From positions 62,001 to 126,000 of the forward strand of contig JADJSX010000024.1 of assembly GCA_016711485.1 (NCBI GenBank): 64,000 bases of DNA, read 5' to 3'. Shown here piece after piece: positions 43,734 through 52,870 of the stretch. The translations under genes were made by a program, and so were the position numbers. Each line of letters starts with the position of its first letter. Position 1 is the first letter of the stretch. This DNA is from Leptospiraceae bacterium (GTDB taxonomy: Bacteria > Spirochaetota > Leptospiria > Leptospirales > Leptospiraceae). Under the pieces are notes generated by a model. That model had not been told where the DNA came from, made no database searches, and saw nothing but the letters and a program-made list of their open reading frames with translations.

Positions 43734-44387
43734 TCACTTCACAACAATTGCTCGAGGGAACGTAGGACAGGCCTGCACACAAATACCGCAACCAGTACAA
43801 TCTTTAGAAATGCGAGGTTGGAAAATTTTAGTATAGGAAATAACGTTTTCAACTGGACACGATGTTTGGCAAACATCACAAGTTTTTTCTTTAGTTCTTG
43901 TATTGATACAATGTTCTACAAGTGGCTTCGCTTGTCCTAGTTTCAATTTTTCATTTTTCTTTAGCGGTTTTAGTGCCCCGGTCTCACAAGCATTGATACA
44001 AGGAAAATCAACACATATCATACATGCATTCATGTTTGGATCAAGATAGGGAATATTTTTATTTAACTTCGAATCATAAACAGGAAAGATCGTATTATAA
44101 GGACAAACCTGTATACAATCGCCACAGCCACTGCATTTTTTTAGAAATTTTGATTTGTCTTTTAGGGCACCAGGCGGGGATTTAAGGTTTCGATTTATTT
44201 TTTTGGCTTTTGAGATTCCTGGTAATTCGGGGGTGTATTCTTTATTATCCTCAACAATTTTCTGAGATGATTCTGATACAGCTTCTGAAACAGAATCATG
44301 AAGAACGTCATAGACTTCTTCCGTAGTGGCGACAGCTTTTTTTAAAGCGTGAAAAATTCCTTTTTTAAAAAAATCCTTTCTTTGCAT
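43734..44387 (-). CDS. Four-cluster polyferredoxin (NapG/MauM-like)
   Basis: This 217-residue protein has four cysteine groups for 4Fe-4S clusters: CSGCGDCIQVCP (about 86-97), CMICVDFPCINAC (about 122-134), CDVCQTSCP (about 170-178) and CTGCGICVQACP (about 194-205). The amino-terminal 75 residues are helical and charged. No Tat signal is visible, so it is probably cytoplasmic or membrane-peripheral. Such proteins pass electrons for quinol or nitrate-type chains (NapG, MauM) but no nap or redox enzyme is adjacent here. Its partner is unknown. It follows the STAS gene by eight bases and may share its transcript. Confidence 0.82.
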   Translation of the reverse strand: MQRKDFFKKGIFHALKKAVATTEEVYDVLHDSVSEAVSESSQKIVEDNKEYTPELPGISKAKKINRNLKSPPGALKDKSKFLKKCSGCGDCIQVCPYNTIFPVYDSKLNKNIPYLDPNMNACMICVDFPCINACETGALKPLKKNEKLKLGQAKPLVEHCINTRTKEKTCDVCQTSCPVENVISYTKIFQPRISKDCTGCGICVQACPTFPRAIVVK

Positions 44388-44395
44388 TTAGGAAA

Positions 44396-44797
44396 TTAAC
44401 TACTCTTCATTGCGTCTTCTAAATTCAAACTTACTTTGAGCATTGACTTTAGTTTTGTAAGTTCAAGAACTGCTAAAACTTGTTTTGTTGGACAACAGAC
44501 TTTGATATAACCATTGATTTTGAGTAATTTGGATTGATGTGCAAGGAATGCGCCCAATCCGGATGAGTCGATATAATTCAAATCTTCTACATTTACGAAA
44601 ATTTTAATTTTGCCTGCATCAACAAGATTAGTAAGTATTTGTTTTAAAGCGGGTGTAGAATATAAATTCAAATCCCCTTTGATATCGACTACAATTCCAT
44701 CCATCGGTTGATTCATCTCTGATTTGTTTCGAGTTGTAATTTGTAACTCACTTCCTTCGTGATTAAAATCGGGACTAGTAAAATCTTGTGTACTCAT
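44396..44797 (-). CDS. STAS-domain anti-sigma factor antagonist
   Basis: This 133-residue cytoplasmic STAS protein has the core around LNYIDSSGLGAFLAHQ (about 80-95), where the central serine is the phosphorylation site that controls anti-sigma binding. The amino-terminal 35 residues are disordered. Such proteins work in partner-switching with a HATPase kinase and a SpoIIE phosphatase; a candidate phosphatase is encoded at 9132, but no rsbW-like kinase is in the window. It lies downstream of galK and upstream of the polyferredoxin on the minus strand, spaced by eight to eleven bases. Confidence 0.88.
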   Translation of the reverse strand: MSTQDFTSPDFNHEGSELQITTRNKSEMNQPMDGIVVDIKGDLNLYSTPALKQILTNLVDAGKIKIFVNVEDLNYIDSSGLGAFLAHQSKLLKINGYIKVCCPTKQVLAVLELTKLKSMLKVSLNLEDAMKSS

Positions 44798-44808
44798 AAA
44801 TTTATTTC

Positions 44809-45957
44809 CTAAAGTAATTCTGAAACTCCATCTGAAATTTGGAAACCATAAAAAGCAGCTTGTAAATTAAATTTTTCTTTATATTTAAATTTTATTTCCT
44901 CTTCAATTTTAGAGCGATTCCCTACACTATCAAGAACAAGTATACTGCCTCCGAAACCGCCACCTATCATTCTTGCTCCACCTACTTTGTTTGCCTTTAG
45001 TTGTTCTACAAGAAAATCTGTTTCGTCACAGGAAACTTCGAAAAGATTTGATAAAGAATCATGAGTTCCATAGAGACATTTTGCCGCATCTTGAACATTT
45101 CCTGCTGCAAAAAAATCTAGCAGATTTTGCGTACGCTCTTTTTCTCCAATAACATGATTGACTCGCTTTAACTCTTTTTCCGTAAATCCAAAAACCGAAA
45201 GATTTGTATCAATTGGAAGATCATATAAATTTTTGATTGCGGGTAATTTTAATTTTACTTTTGTAAGAGCTGTTTCACATTCTTTCCTGCGATTATTATA
45301 ATCACTATCCTGTAAGGAATGTTTTACATTTGAATTTATCAAATAAAACTCATAGTCTTTTAATTCTAAAGTATGATACGATTTTTCCAAAGTATCTGTA
45401 TTGAGTAAAATACATTGATTTTTCTTTCCATTTGCAATGATATATTGATCCATAATTCCGCAATTCATACCTACGAAATTATTTTCGGCTGCTTGCCCGA
45501 TGAGTGCAATTTTTTCTCGTGAAATTTCAAATTGAAATAACACAGAAAGCGCATAACAGGTAACAACTTCTAGTGCTGCCGAAGAAGATAATCCTGCTCC
45601 TTGTGGGATGTTCCCGTCAATTGCCATATCAAAACCTGAAATTAAAAATCCCTCCTTTTGTAATTCGTCAACAACTCCATAGACATAATTAGCCCAAAGA
45701 TGATTTTTATCATATATAGGTTTTTCAGAAGTAGCCACTTCTCCGTATTGCTCTGAATACAGACGAATTTTTTCTGATGAATTTTTTCGAATACTTACGT
45801 TAACTTGAAAATCAATAGCCGCAGGTAACACATAACCACCTAAATAATCTACATGTTCCCCTATTACGTTAATTCTGGCTGGTGCCCGAAAGGAACGAAT
45901 GGTTTCATCACTTGTTCCTAATTTTTGATTGAGTATATTTTTTATATTATCTAACAT
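44809..45957 (-). CDS. galK: Galactokinase
   Basis: GalK phosphorylates galactose at C1. The 382-residue protein has the GHMP-kinase signatures: PARINVIGEHVDYLGG (about 25-40) as sugar-binding motif, PQGAGLSSSAALEV (about 120-133) as ATP loop, and GGARMIGGGFGGSILVL (about 329-345) near the end. GHMP relatives (mevalonate or homoserine kinase) lack the GEHVDY sugar motif. No galT, galE or transport genes are adjacent, so the galactose pathway must be completed elsewhere, or the enzyme may act on another sugar. It is divergent from pgi, 181 bp apart. Confidence 0.93.
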   Translation of the reverse strand: MLDNIKNILNQKLGTSDETIRSFRAPARINVIGEHVDYLGGYVLPAAIDFQVNVSIRKNSSEKIRLYSEQYGEVATSEKPIYDKNHLWANYVYGVVDELQKEGFLISGFDMAIDGNIPQGAGLSSSAALEVVTCYALSVLFQFEISREKIALIGQAAENNFVGMNCGIMDQYIIANGKKNQCILLNTDTLEKSYHTLELKDYEFYLINSNVKHSLQDSDYNNRRKECETALTKVKLKLPAIKNLYDLPIDTNLSVFGFTEKELKRVNHVIGEKERTQNLLDFFAAGNVQDAAKCLYGTHDSLSNLFEVSCDETDFLVEQLKANKVGGARMIGGGFGGSILVLDSVGNRSKIEEEIKFKYKEKFNLQAAFYGFQISDGVSELL

Positions 45958-46174
45958 AGTGTAAATTTTTCGATACGCAAAAAATTCTAGAATACAGAAA
46001 CTTTCGAAGATTTATTGTGTTAAGTCCACGAAAAAGTATACTTCCCAATATAGAATAAATTACTGTTATGATTGCGTATAGTAAGTTAATTTTCATAGAA
46101 TGAAAAAAACATTTACTATGTCTATATAAATTTATTTTATGGAAGATGTTATTTACAAAACAAAGGAATTAAGC

Positions 46175-47533
46175 ATGGCAAATATTAAGATAGATTCTAA
46201 ATTTCTAAAATCCTATTTTCCAGAGAGTTCACTCTCTAAGAATTTGGAAAAATCCATTTCAAAAAAAGAACTTTTACATAATAAAAAAGGCGCAGGGTCT
46301 GAATTTTTAGGCTGGGTTGATTTACCTTCCCAAATCAAAGACGCCGATTTAAAAAATATCCAAGAAACAGCAGACGAAATCAATTCCCATTCAGAATACC
46401 TAGTCGTTATTGGAATCGGCGGGTCATATCTCGGAGCACGAGCTATGATTGAAGCAAACGTAAATAGTTTCCATTTATTTGATAACCACCAAGGCAAAAA
46501 AACAAAGGTTCTATATGCAGGACACCATCTTGATCCCGATTACCACAACGACTTGTTGGATTTTTTACAAGACAAAGAATTTTCCGTAAATGTAATATCC
46601 AAATCTGGCACAACTACAGAGCCTGCACTTGCTTTCAGAAGTTTACTTGCTCTTACAGAAAAAAAATACGGCAAACCAAATCTTAAAAAAAGAATTTTTT
46701 CAACAACGGATGCAAAAAAAGGCGCCTTAAAAAAACTTTCCGATGAATATGGACTGAAAACATTTGTAATCCCTGACGATGTAGGTGGAAGATATTCTGT
46801 ATTAACCCCTGTAGGTTTAATTCCAATCGCAGCATCTGGAATTTCAATCTCCGAATTTGTGAAAGGTGCAAGGTCTATGCAAGAATTTTTAGCAAATGAA
46901 AAAGACCCTGTAAAAAATCTTTCTTGTTACTACGCCGCTCTTCGAAACACTCTCTATGAATCAGGTAGAAAAATTGAGATTATGGTAAATTATAATCCAA
47001 AGATGCATTATTTTACTGAATGGTGGAAACAACTATTTGGAGAAAGTGAGGGTAAGAACAAACGAGGCATTTTTCCTGCTGGAGTTGATTTCACAAGTGA
47101 TCTACATTCAATGGGACAATACATACAAGACGGAGAACGTCAATTATTTGAAACTGTATTGCATATAAAAGATCCGAACAGAGACAGTGTAATTCAAGAA
47201 TTTAATGGAGACCCGGACGGCCTAAATTATATTGCAGGTAAAAAACTTTCTTACATTGGTGAACAAGCAATCAATGGAACCAAACTTGCCCACTACGAAG
47301 GAGGAGTTCCAAATATCGAAATTTCTATTCCAAAAATTTCACCCGAAGTATGCGGAGAACTAGTCTATTTCTATGAATACGCCTGCGGAGTTTCCGGCTA
47401 CATGTTAGAAGTAAACCCATTTGATCAACCCGGTGTTGAGGATTACAAAAATAATATGTTCGCCCTTCTTGGCAAAAAAGGTTACGAAGAAATGAAAATT
47501 AAAGTAGAGGGAAAACTGAAAGGGTTAATTTAA
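46175..47533 (+). CDS. pgi: Glucose-6-phosphate isomerase
   Basis: Pgi interconverts glucose-6-phosphate and fructose-6-phosphate in glycolysis and gluconeogenesis. The 452-residue protein has VVIGIGGSYLGARAM (about 71-85), VISKSGTTTEPALAF (about 140-154), an FTEWWKQLFGESEGKNK segment (about 272-288) and the usual C-terminal catalytic lysine in NPFDQPGVEDYK (about 419-430). The length fits the shorter bacterial group. The ATG at 46175 is preferred over 46139 because AAGGAA stands before it and no ribosome site precedes the upstream ATG. Confidence 0.95.
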   Translation: MANIKIDSKFLKSYFPESSLSKNLEKSISKKELLHNKKGAGSEFLGWVDLPSQIKDADLKNIQETADEINSHSEYLVVIGIGGSYLGARAMIEANVNSFHLFDNHQGKKTKVLYAGHHLDPDYHNDLLDFLQDKEFSVNVISKSGTTTEPALAFRSLLALTEKKYGKPNLKKRIFSTTDAKKGALKKLSDEYGLKTFVIPDDVGGRYSVLTPVGLIPIAASGISISEFVKGARSMQEFLANEKDPVKNLSCYYAALRNTLYESGRKIEIMVNYNPKMHYFTEWWKQLFGESEGKNKRGIFPAGVDFTSDLHSMGQYIQDGERQLFETVLHIKDPNRDSVIQEFNGDPDGLNYIAGKKLSYIGEQAINGTKLAHYEGGVPNIEISIPKISPEVCGELVYFYEYACGVSGYMLEVNPFDQPGVEDYKNNMFALLGKKGYEEMKIKVEGKLKGLI

Positions 47534-47538
47534 AATTA

Positions 47539-47712
47539 GCCACAGAGACTACACAGAGAATTTTGATTTATTTGAGGTGGTTAGACACAATTCTTTTTGA
47601 GAAATGATATAAATGAAATTGGGAAGATGAAAGTTTAACTTGCATTGTTTCACGAAATTTAATCCAACACAAGAACCCACTTTCAAACTTCCTTTCTGTA
47701 TGTCTCTGTGGC
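47539..47712. repeat. Short inverted-repeat element after pgi
   Basis: GCCACAGAGACTACACAGAG (from 47539) is the approximate reverse complement of TTTCTGTATGTCTCTGTGGC (47693-47712). The ends resemble the dispersed CCACAGAGACACAGAG wording found in many unrelated bacterial genomes. It extends to just before the thioesterase start. Confidence 0.5.
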
Positions 47713-47735
47713 AAAATAATTTACGAGGTTTGATT

Positions 47736-48164
47736 ATGACAAAAGAATTAACAAAACCAGAATTCAAATTTTTTACAACTATACGAGTTAGATATGCGGA
47801 AGTAGATTTACAAGGAATAGTTTTCAATGCAAACTATTTATTATATTTAGATACCGCAATTACTGAGTATTTTCGAGCAATTGGTTATACGTATTTAGAT
47901 TTTGTAAAAAAATATTCTATGGATTTTCATGTTATCCGCTCAGTAATAGAATACAAATCTCCAGCAAAATTTGATGACGAATTAGATGTATGCCTAAACC
48001 CAGAATACGAAGGAGTAAAAATATTTTGGAAATTTGCAATTTTTAGGGGCAACGAAATTCTTTGTTACGGAGAACTCGTATATGCCGGCGTTGACTCAGA
48101 AACAAAACGATTAAAAAAAATTGATTCGAATTTAGTCAACACTTTACAATTAATTGGAAATTAG
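47736..48164 (+). CDS. Acyl-CoA thioesterase, YbgC/4-hydroxybenzoyl-CoA type
   Basis: This 142-residue hot-dog fold protein has the signature RYAEVDLQGIVFNANYLLYLD (shown in part: VDLQGIVFNANYL), where the aspartate is the catalytic residue of the 4-hydroxybenzoyl-CoA thioesterase family. It hydrolyses acyl-CoA or acyl-ACP esters; the substrate is not known. I chose the ATG at 47736 because GAGG precedes it and it begins the family core directly; the longer ORF upstream lies in a repeat. It is likely monocistronic, followed by a hairpin. Confidence 0.87.
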   Translation: MTKELTKPEFKFFTTIRVRYAEVDLQGIVFNANYLLYLDTAITEYFRAIGYTYLDFVKKYSMDFHVIRSVIEYKSPAKFDDELDVCLNPEYEGVKIFWKFAIFRGNEILCYGELVYAGVDSETKRLKKIDSNLVNTLQLIGN

Positions 48165-48188
48165 ATTAACATTTCCATACTAAAAAGT

Positions 48189-48225
48189 AAAACCATGGTC
48201 AAATATGGCTTTGGTTCATGGTTTT
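48189..48225 (+). terminator. Terminator after the thioesterase gene
   Basis: AAAACCATG (48189-48197) pairs with CATGGTTTT (48217-48225) and T-rich bases follow. Confidence 0.5.
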
Positions 48226-48232
48226 CGTATTT

Positions 48233-48425
48233 TAATAACTGATGTTACGCAAAAAGAAAAATTATGAAATTTAAAGTAAAGTTAAGAATATTAGATAAAG
48301 CTAATGAATTAATGAAAAAGCAGGTTTGGGCGACAGCCCAAGCGATGCACTGAGCGATCGTCGAAGTGTCGTCGATTGCCCCTATCTCTCACCTCAACGC
48401 GCTTGCGCGTAAGGTGAGTTAATAA
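48233..48425 (+). repeat. R1 repeat, copy c (unoccupied site)
   Basis: It begins TAATAACTGATGTTACGCAA and ends GCGTAAGGTGAGTTAATAA. Its inside (AGATAAAGCTAATGAATTAA and GGTTTGGGCGACAGCCC) matches the reverse complement of 54846-55212. It lacks the 176-bp MITE found there: GTGTCG is followed directly by TCGATTGCCCCTATC. Confidence 0.75.
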
Positions 48426-48513
48426 AACATCTATGCAGAAAAAATATATATACTTGCCAAATTCGATATAGAATTTACAAAGAATAAGTTTATCTTAGTT
48501 TTAAAACACCAAA

Positions 48514-50784
48514 ATGAGCCCCGAAATCCAATCAGAAAATGAACTTCAAAGAATAAAAAAACTGAATGATTACAGTATTCTTAATACGTTACCGGAAAAT
48601 GAATATGATAACATAACGAAATTAGCCGCAAATATTTGCGAGACCCCGACTGCCCAAATTAATTTTCTTGAATCGAATACGATTTGGAATAAATCAAAAA
48701 TAGGAGAGATAATAGTTACAGATATAATTTATTTGCTCTGTTCAATGGCAATAAAGGGAACGGATGTTTTTATCATATCCGATATTTCTTCGGATGAGAA
48801 ATATAAAAATATTTCAATTAACAGTAATTATCCACAAATTAATTTTTTTGCCGGTGCTCCGATTATAACGTCCGACGGACACGCAATTGGTATTCTATGT
48901 GTAATGGATTATCTACCTAGACAATTATCGGATAAACAAATTTCTACATTAAAATCTTTTAGCCAAGTTATTTTATCCTTATTAGAACTTCGCTTAAAAA
49001 TAAAAGAAAATAATAAATTGGAACTCGCACTTTCGGAAGCCAATACGAAGATCAGAAACTATGATCGAACAATAGACGAAATCAATAGTATAGTTTTTAC
49101 AGACGAAAGCGGGGTTATCACTCATACAAATAAATTGTTTTCCAAAATTTCTCAGAGCAAAATTTTAGAAGAATCCTTAATTGAACAAAATAACTTCATT
49201 CAAAGAATAACTAACTCTATTCCTGGTATGTTAGGTTACTGGACTAAGGAACTTAAAAACGCATTTGCAAACATTGCCTATTTAGAATGGTTTGGAAAAA
49301 CTCCGGAAGAAATGATTGGAATCTCAATGCGAGATCTTTTAGGTGAGGAACTATTCCAAAAAAATGAATCTAGAATAATAAGTGCACTCAACGGCATCGC
49401 CCAAAGATTTGTAAGAGAGATAAAAAAAGCAGATGGAAGCATTGGTTACACTTGGTCTCAATATATCCCAGACATTGTAAATGGAGAAGTAAAAGGATTT
49501 TTTGTATTAATTACTGATATCACTGAACTAAAAAAAGCAGAAATGGAATTAGTAAAGGCAAAAGAGGAAGCAGAAAAAGCAAAAGAAATAGCCGTTTTTG
49601 CAAACAAAGCAAAAAGTGAATTTTTAGCAAATATAAGTCATGAGATTCGAACTCCTATGAATGCAATTTTGGGATTCAGTGAATTATTAAATTCAAAGTT
49701 AGAGGATGATGCATTAAAACAATACTCAAATTCCATCATGACTAGCGGACAAATATTATTAACCCTGATTAACGATGTACTTGATTTATCCAAAATTGAA
49801 TCAGGCAAAATAGAATTACACTATTCCTCGGTTAATTTACGAAAAATCATGAATGAGATGCAAGTTATCTTTTCTCAAAAAATAAAAGAAAAAAAAATAA
49901 ACTTTGAAATAGAAATAGAACCCAATTTACCGGAATTCTTAGCATTGGATGAAATGCGTTTGCGGCAAATTTTATTAAACCTCATTGGCAATTCAGTAAA
50001 GTTTACTGACACTGGTTATATTCTGGTTACTGTAAATCCATCCTTCCTAAATCTAGAAACAAAACGATTAAATCTAATTATTGGAGTAAACGATACTGGA
50101 ATAGGAATCCATAATCACAATATTGAAAATATTTTTGATGCATTTACACAAAGCACTGGACAGGATGAAAATAAGTATGGAGGCAGTGGTTTAGGTCTTG
50201 CAATAGTAAAAAAACTAATAACACTAATGAAAGGAGAAATTTCATTATCAAGTAAAGAAGGGGTAGGTACCACGATTTCGATATTTTTATCAAATATTGA
50301 AATCGTTTCGGAATCAAAACCAAAGGCCGAAATATTATTGGAAACAAATCAATTCTCTGATAAAATTAAATTTGAACCTGCCACAATCCTTTTAGTGGAT
50401 GATGTAAAACTAAATCGAGAATTAGTTATACAATTTCTAAGAAAATACACTGAATTAAAAATAATTGAAGCGGATAATGGACAAGTGGCAGTAGAAAAGG
50501 CAATTGAACATAAACCTAATCTTATTTTAATGGATATAAAAATGCCTGTGATGAATGGTTTAGAAGCAATTATTAAAATTAAAGAAAATAAATCAACCTC
50601 GCATATACCTATACTCGCACTGACTGCTTCCGCATTTGAACAAACAAAATTTGAAGTCATGTCTCTGTCAGATGGATACATACAAAAACCAGTTTCGCGC
50701 AAACAATTACTTCGGAATCTGACTGAATTTTTACCGTATACACCAATTTCCAATAATACTGGGGAAATAAAAAATAATCTATAG
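48514..50784 (+). CDS. Hybrid sensor histidine kinase (GAF-PAS-HisKA-HATPase-REC)
   Basis: This 756-residue soluble kinase starts with a GAF domain (about 10-165: FFAGAPIITSDGHAIGILCV), then PAS (about 225-345: GYWTKELKNAF and MIGISMRDLLG), a coiled coil, HisKA with the phospho-histidine in ANISHEIRTPMNAILGF (about residue 376) and a HATPase domain with GGSGLGLAIVKKL. A receiver domain at about 620-740 has its aspartate in NLILMDIKMP. No membrane segment is seen. The gene lies 33 bp upstream of a second receiver/kinase gene. GAF remnants resembling this start are found at 51917, pointing to duplication in the area. Confidence 0.93.
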   Translation: MSPEIQSENELQRIKKLNDYSILNTLPENEYDNITKLAANICETPTAQINFLESNTIWNKSKIGEIIVTDIIYLLCSMAIKGTDVFIISDISSDEKYKNISINSNYPQINFFAGAPIITSDGHAIGILCVMDYLPRQLSDKQISTLKSFSQVILSLLELRLKIKENNKLELALSEANTKIRNYDRTIDEINSIVFTDESGVITHTNKLFSKISQSKILEESLIEQNNFIQRITNSIPGMLGYWTKELKNAFANIAYLEWFGKTPEEMIGISMRDLLGEELFQKNESRIISALNGIAQRFVREIKKADGSIGYTWSQYIPDIVNGEVKGFFVLITDITELKKAEMELVKAKEEAEKAKEIAVFANKAKSEFLANISHEIRTPMNAILGFSELLNSKLEDDALKQYSNSIMTSGQILLTLINDVLDLSKIESGKIELHYSSVNLRKIMNEMQVIFSQKIKEKKINFEIEIEPNLPEFLALDEMRLRQILLNLIGNSVKFTDTGYILVTVNPSFLNLETKRLNLIIGVNDTGIGIHNHNIENIFDAFTQSTGQDENKYGGSGLGLAIVKKLITLMKGEISLSSKEGVGTTISIFLSNIEIVSESKPKAEILLETNQFSDKIKFEPATILLVDDVKLNRELVIQFLRKYTELKIIEADNGQVAVEKAIEHKPNLILMDIKMPVMNGLEAIIKIKENKSTSHIPILALTASAFEQTKFEVMSLSDGYIQKPVSRKQLLRNLTEFLPYTPISNNTGEIKNNL

Positions 50785-50816
50785 AAAAAATACTTATTTT
50801 ACCAAAGGAGTTTGAT

Positions 50817-51914
50817 TTGGAAAAATTAAAAAAAGAGCACCAAATACTAATTGTAGATGATACACCTCAAAACATTCAGGTGTTGGGTCAATTATTATCA
50901 GAACAAGGATATAAAATCTTAGTCGCAACTAACGGTCTGCAAGCTCTGAATGCAGTCGAAAAAAAAACACCAGATTTAATCTTATTAGATATTAATATGC
51001 CGGAAATGGATGGATACGAAACATGCAGAATATTAAAATCACAGGATAATTATTCCGAAATACCTGTAATATTTTTAACTGCAAGGACTGAAGCGGAGGA
51101 TATAGTCAAAGCATTTCAAGTAGGTGGAGCGGATTATATCACGAAACCGTTCAATCAGACAGAACTTCTAGCAAGAGTACATTTACAATTGATTCTCAAA
51201 GAAAAAAAGACTGAATTAAAAGAAGCCAATGAAAATAATAAACAGTTAGTAAGAATACTTCTGCATGATTTAGGGAATCCAATTGGTGCAATTAAATCCA
51301 TTGCACAACTGGCAGAAATTAATCCACTCATATACCAAGAAATGGGACACTTAATTATCAAAGCAACGAATAATTGTATAAGTATTTTAGATAGTGTACG
51401 TAAAATGTATAGTATAGATGATAATAAATACATTCCTGAACTTATAAATGCTAACTTAGAAAAAACAATTCAGTCTGCGTTGTTTATTTTCAAACATAAA
51501 CTAGAAGAGAAAAACATTAAACTCAATTTAAATATCCCTAAAGAACTGAATGTTCAGATTGATATAAATTCTTTCGTTCATTCTGTTTTTAATAACCTAA
51601 TAACCAATGCAATAAAATTTTCCTATCCTGATTCAAGTATTACAATTAACGCATATCCGAATAAACAAGAAGTGATTTTATCTATTCGGGATTACGGAAT
51701 GGGAATGCCAAACCAAATTTTAAATAACATATTTGACGTCGGAAAACCTACGAGTCGAGCAGGAACAAATGGAGAAAAAGGAACTGGTTACGGAATGCCA
51801 CTTGTTAAAAAATTTGTCGAATTGTTTGACGGAAAGATCACAATTCAATCAAAAGAAAAACCATCCGAAGACCATGGAACTGAAGTTTTTTTATATTTAA
51901 AAGCCAGTGTATAA
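50817..51914 (+). CDS. Response regulator fused to a histidine-kinase module
   Basis: This 365-residue soluble protein has a receiver domain (about 9-125) with acidic pocket in ILIVDDTPQ, aspartate in LILLDINMP and lysine in DYITKPF. A coiled linker leads to a histidine-bearing helix LLHDLGNPIGAIKS (about 146-159), and a HATPase domain follows (about 245-362: NNLITNAIKFS, DYGMGMP, GEKGTGYGMPLV). It starts with TTG, with AAGGAG just upstream, 32 bp after the hybrid kinase. The pair likely makes a phosphorelay. Its output is unknown and it has no DNA-binding domain. Confidence 0.9.
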   Translation: MEKLKKEHQILIVDDTPQNIQVLGQLLSEQGYKILVATNGLQALNAVEKKTPDLILLDINMPEMDGYETCRILKSQDNYSEIPVIFLTARTEAEDIVKAFQVGGADYITKPFNQTELLARVHLQLILKEKKTELKEANENNKQLVRILLHDLGNPIGAIKSIAQLAEINPLIYQEMGHLIIKATNNCISILDSVRKMYSIDDNKYIPELINANLEKTIQSALFIFKHKLEEKNIKLNLNIPKELNVQIDINSFVHSVFNNLITNAIKFSYPDSSITINAYPNKQEVILSIRDYGMGMPNQILNNIFDVGKPTSRAGTNGEKGTGYGMPLVKKFVELFDGKITIQSKEKPSEDHGTEVFLYLKASV

Positions 51915-51916
51915 TT

Positions 51917-52075
51917 TTCGAAAGATTTTTTGATAACCCACTTGTCACAGGTCCACTTAATGTTAAATTCTATGAAGGCGCACCAATTATTACTCCGGAA
52001 GGGTTTACAATTGGAACGTTATGCGTAGCTGGTATTTTTAACAAAAATATTTCACGTGCCGATTCTTATTTCTGA
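51917..52075 (+). pseudogene. GAF-domain remnant
   Basis: This frame reads FERFFDNPLVTGPLNVKFYE, then EGAPIITPEGFTIGTLCVAG, then a stop at 52073-52075. It matches the second half of the GAF domain in signalling kinases like that at 48514 but has no start codon or partner domain. It is a degraded copy of a kinase or cyclase gene. Confidence 0.75.
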
Positions 52076-52193
52076 TTCATTTTATGAGATGTTAGATGAT
52101 GAAGATAGAGTAGAAATTCGAGAAATTGACATTGTGACTGTTAAAGGCAAAACACAACTTAGATATTTATATGCCAGATATGAATGGATTTAA
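52056..52193 (+). pseudogene. Class III cyclase C-terminal remnant
   Basis: In a second frame the DNA reads ILISDSFYEMLDDEDRVE, then IREIDIVTVKGKTQL, ending at TAA 52191-52193. This matches the end of class III adenylate cyclase domains (a ...D-x-V-x-VKGKTQ pattern), with no catalytic core before it. Confidence 0.7.
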
Positions 52194-52220
52194 GGTGGCG
52201 GAAATTATACCAACTTGATT
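52159..52220 (+). pseudogene. Receiver-domain remnant
   Basis: In a third frame the DNA reads LDIYMPDMNGFKVAEIIPT, the phospho-acceptor loop of a response regulator (DxxMPxMNG). It overlaps the cyclase remnant and stops at TGA (52216-52218). An R2-like sequence follows at 52231. Confidence 0.7.
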
Positions 52221-52230
52221 TTTTGAGAAA

Positions 52231-52262
52231 GAAATGGGAAATTATTTTTGGCGTTCGGTATA
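52231..52262 (-). repeat. R2 element, degenerate copy
   Basis: GAAATGGGAAATTATTTTTG then GCGTTCGGTATA matches the reverse complement of the R2 element (TATACCnnnnGCCAAAAGTAA and TTTCCC). It follows the receiver remnant. The remaining bases to 52420 hold a short CCTTGTTTGC/GCAAACCTTGTTT-like hairpin near 52346-52394, probably the terminator of the next gene. Confidence 0.5.
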
Positions 52263-52420
52263 AAAGACTTTTCAGGTCTACGAAATGAAAATCTTCTATT
52301 TATTATTTTTTATTTCTATGAAGTTTTGAGTGATGAAAAAAGGCAAACCCTTGTTTGCCGCGAATAAATTCGCTAGGTTAAGGAAAACAAGGGTTAGTAA
52401 AATATATGTATGAGATGTTA

Positions 52421-52792
52421 TTACTTTTCTAATTGGGCAAGTTTCTTGTATTCTTCAGGAGAATAGTTAGATGCAAGATTCTCATAACTTGCTGCTAATT
52501 GCTCAAATGTTTTTGCAAGATTCAAAAGTCTCTGGGTTCTTAATTCTTGAGTCATTGCCTTTCCACCGTAGTTCACCGATGCCATTTCTCTATAAGATTC
52601 AGCCATTTTTTTCTTTTCGGAAGCTACTGAAGCGAAATAGTGTTTAACCGCAGATTTCTGTTCTTGTGTTACTGCACCTTCAACAAGTGCTTTTTCTAAA
52701 AGGGAGTTTTCTAAGTCAGTGCTTACGGAAAAAATTGGGTTTGTTAGGCTTAGTGCTGCGATTGTGAATGAAATTGCTAAAGTCTTTTTCAT
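52421..52792 (-). CDS. Small exported helical protein under a sigma-54 promoter
   Basis: This 123-residue protein has signal peptide MKKTLAISFTIAALSLTNPIFS. The mature part is almost entirely helical, rich in alanine, glutamate and lysine (EKKKMAESYREMA, TFEQLAASYENLASNYSPEEYKKLAQLEK), with no cysteines. It is probably a periplasmic helical bundle of unknown function. A sigma-54-type promoter lies about 60 bp upstream and a sigma-54 activator is the next gene upstream on the same strand, so it is the probable target of that activator. I recognise no family. Confidence 0.75.
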   Translation of the reverse strand: MKKTLAISFTIAALSLTNPIFSVSTDLENSLLEKALVEGAVTQEQKSAVKHYFASVASEKKKMAESYREMASVNYGGKAMTQELRTQRLLNLAKTFEQLAASYENLASNYSPEEYKKLAQLEK

Positions 52793-52854
52793 GGTTGTAT
52801 CCTCTTGTTTATCTATTCTATGTAGTCCAGCTTTTCGCTGTCTATCTATACCAT

Positions 52855-52870
52855 TGCAGGAAGTGTGCCA
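52855..52870 (-). promoter_or_regulatory. Sigma-54 (-24/-12) promoter
   Basis: The minus strand reads TGGCACACTTCCTGCA, with GG and GC spaced exactly as in the consensus TGGCACnnnnnTTGCA (here TTGCA is CTGCA). It is about 62 bp upstream of the exported-protein ATG (52792) and 212 bp beyond the sigma-54 activator stop. Confidence 0.75.

Noticed and set aside
47640..47735. Longer start for the thioesterase
   Set aside because: Those 32 codons translate the inverted-repeat element and lie before the family core; GAGG stands before the ATG at 47736.
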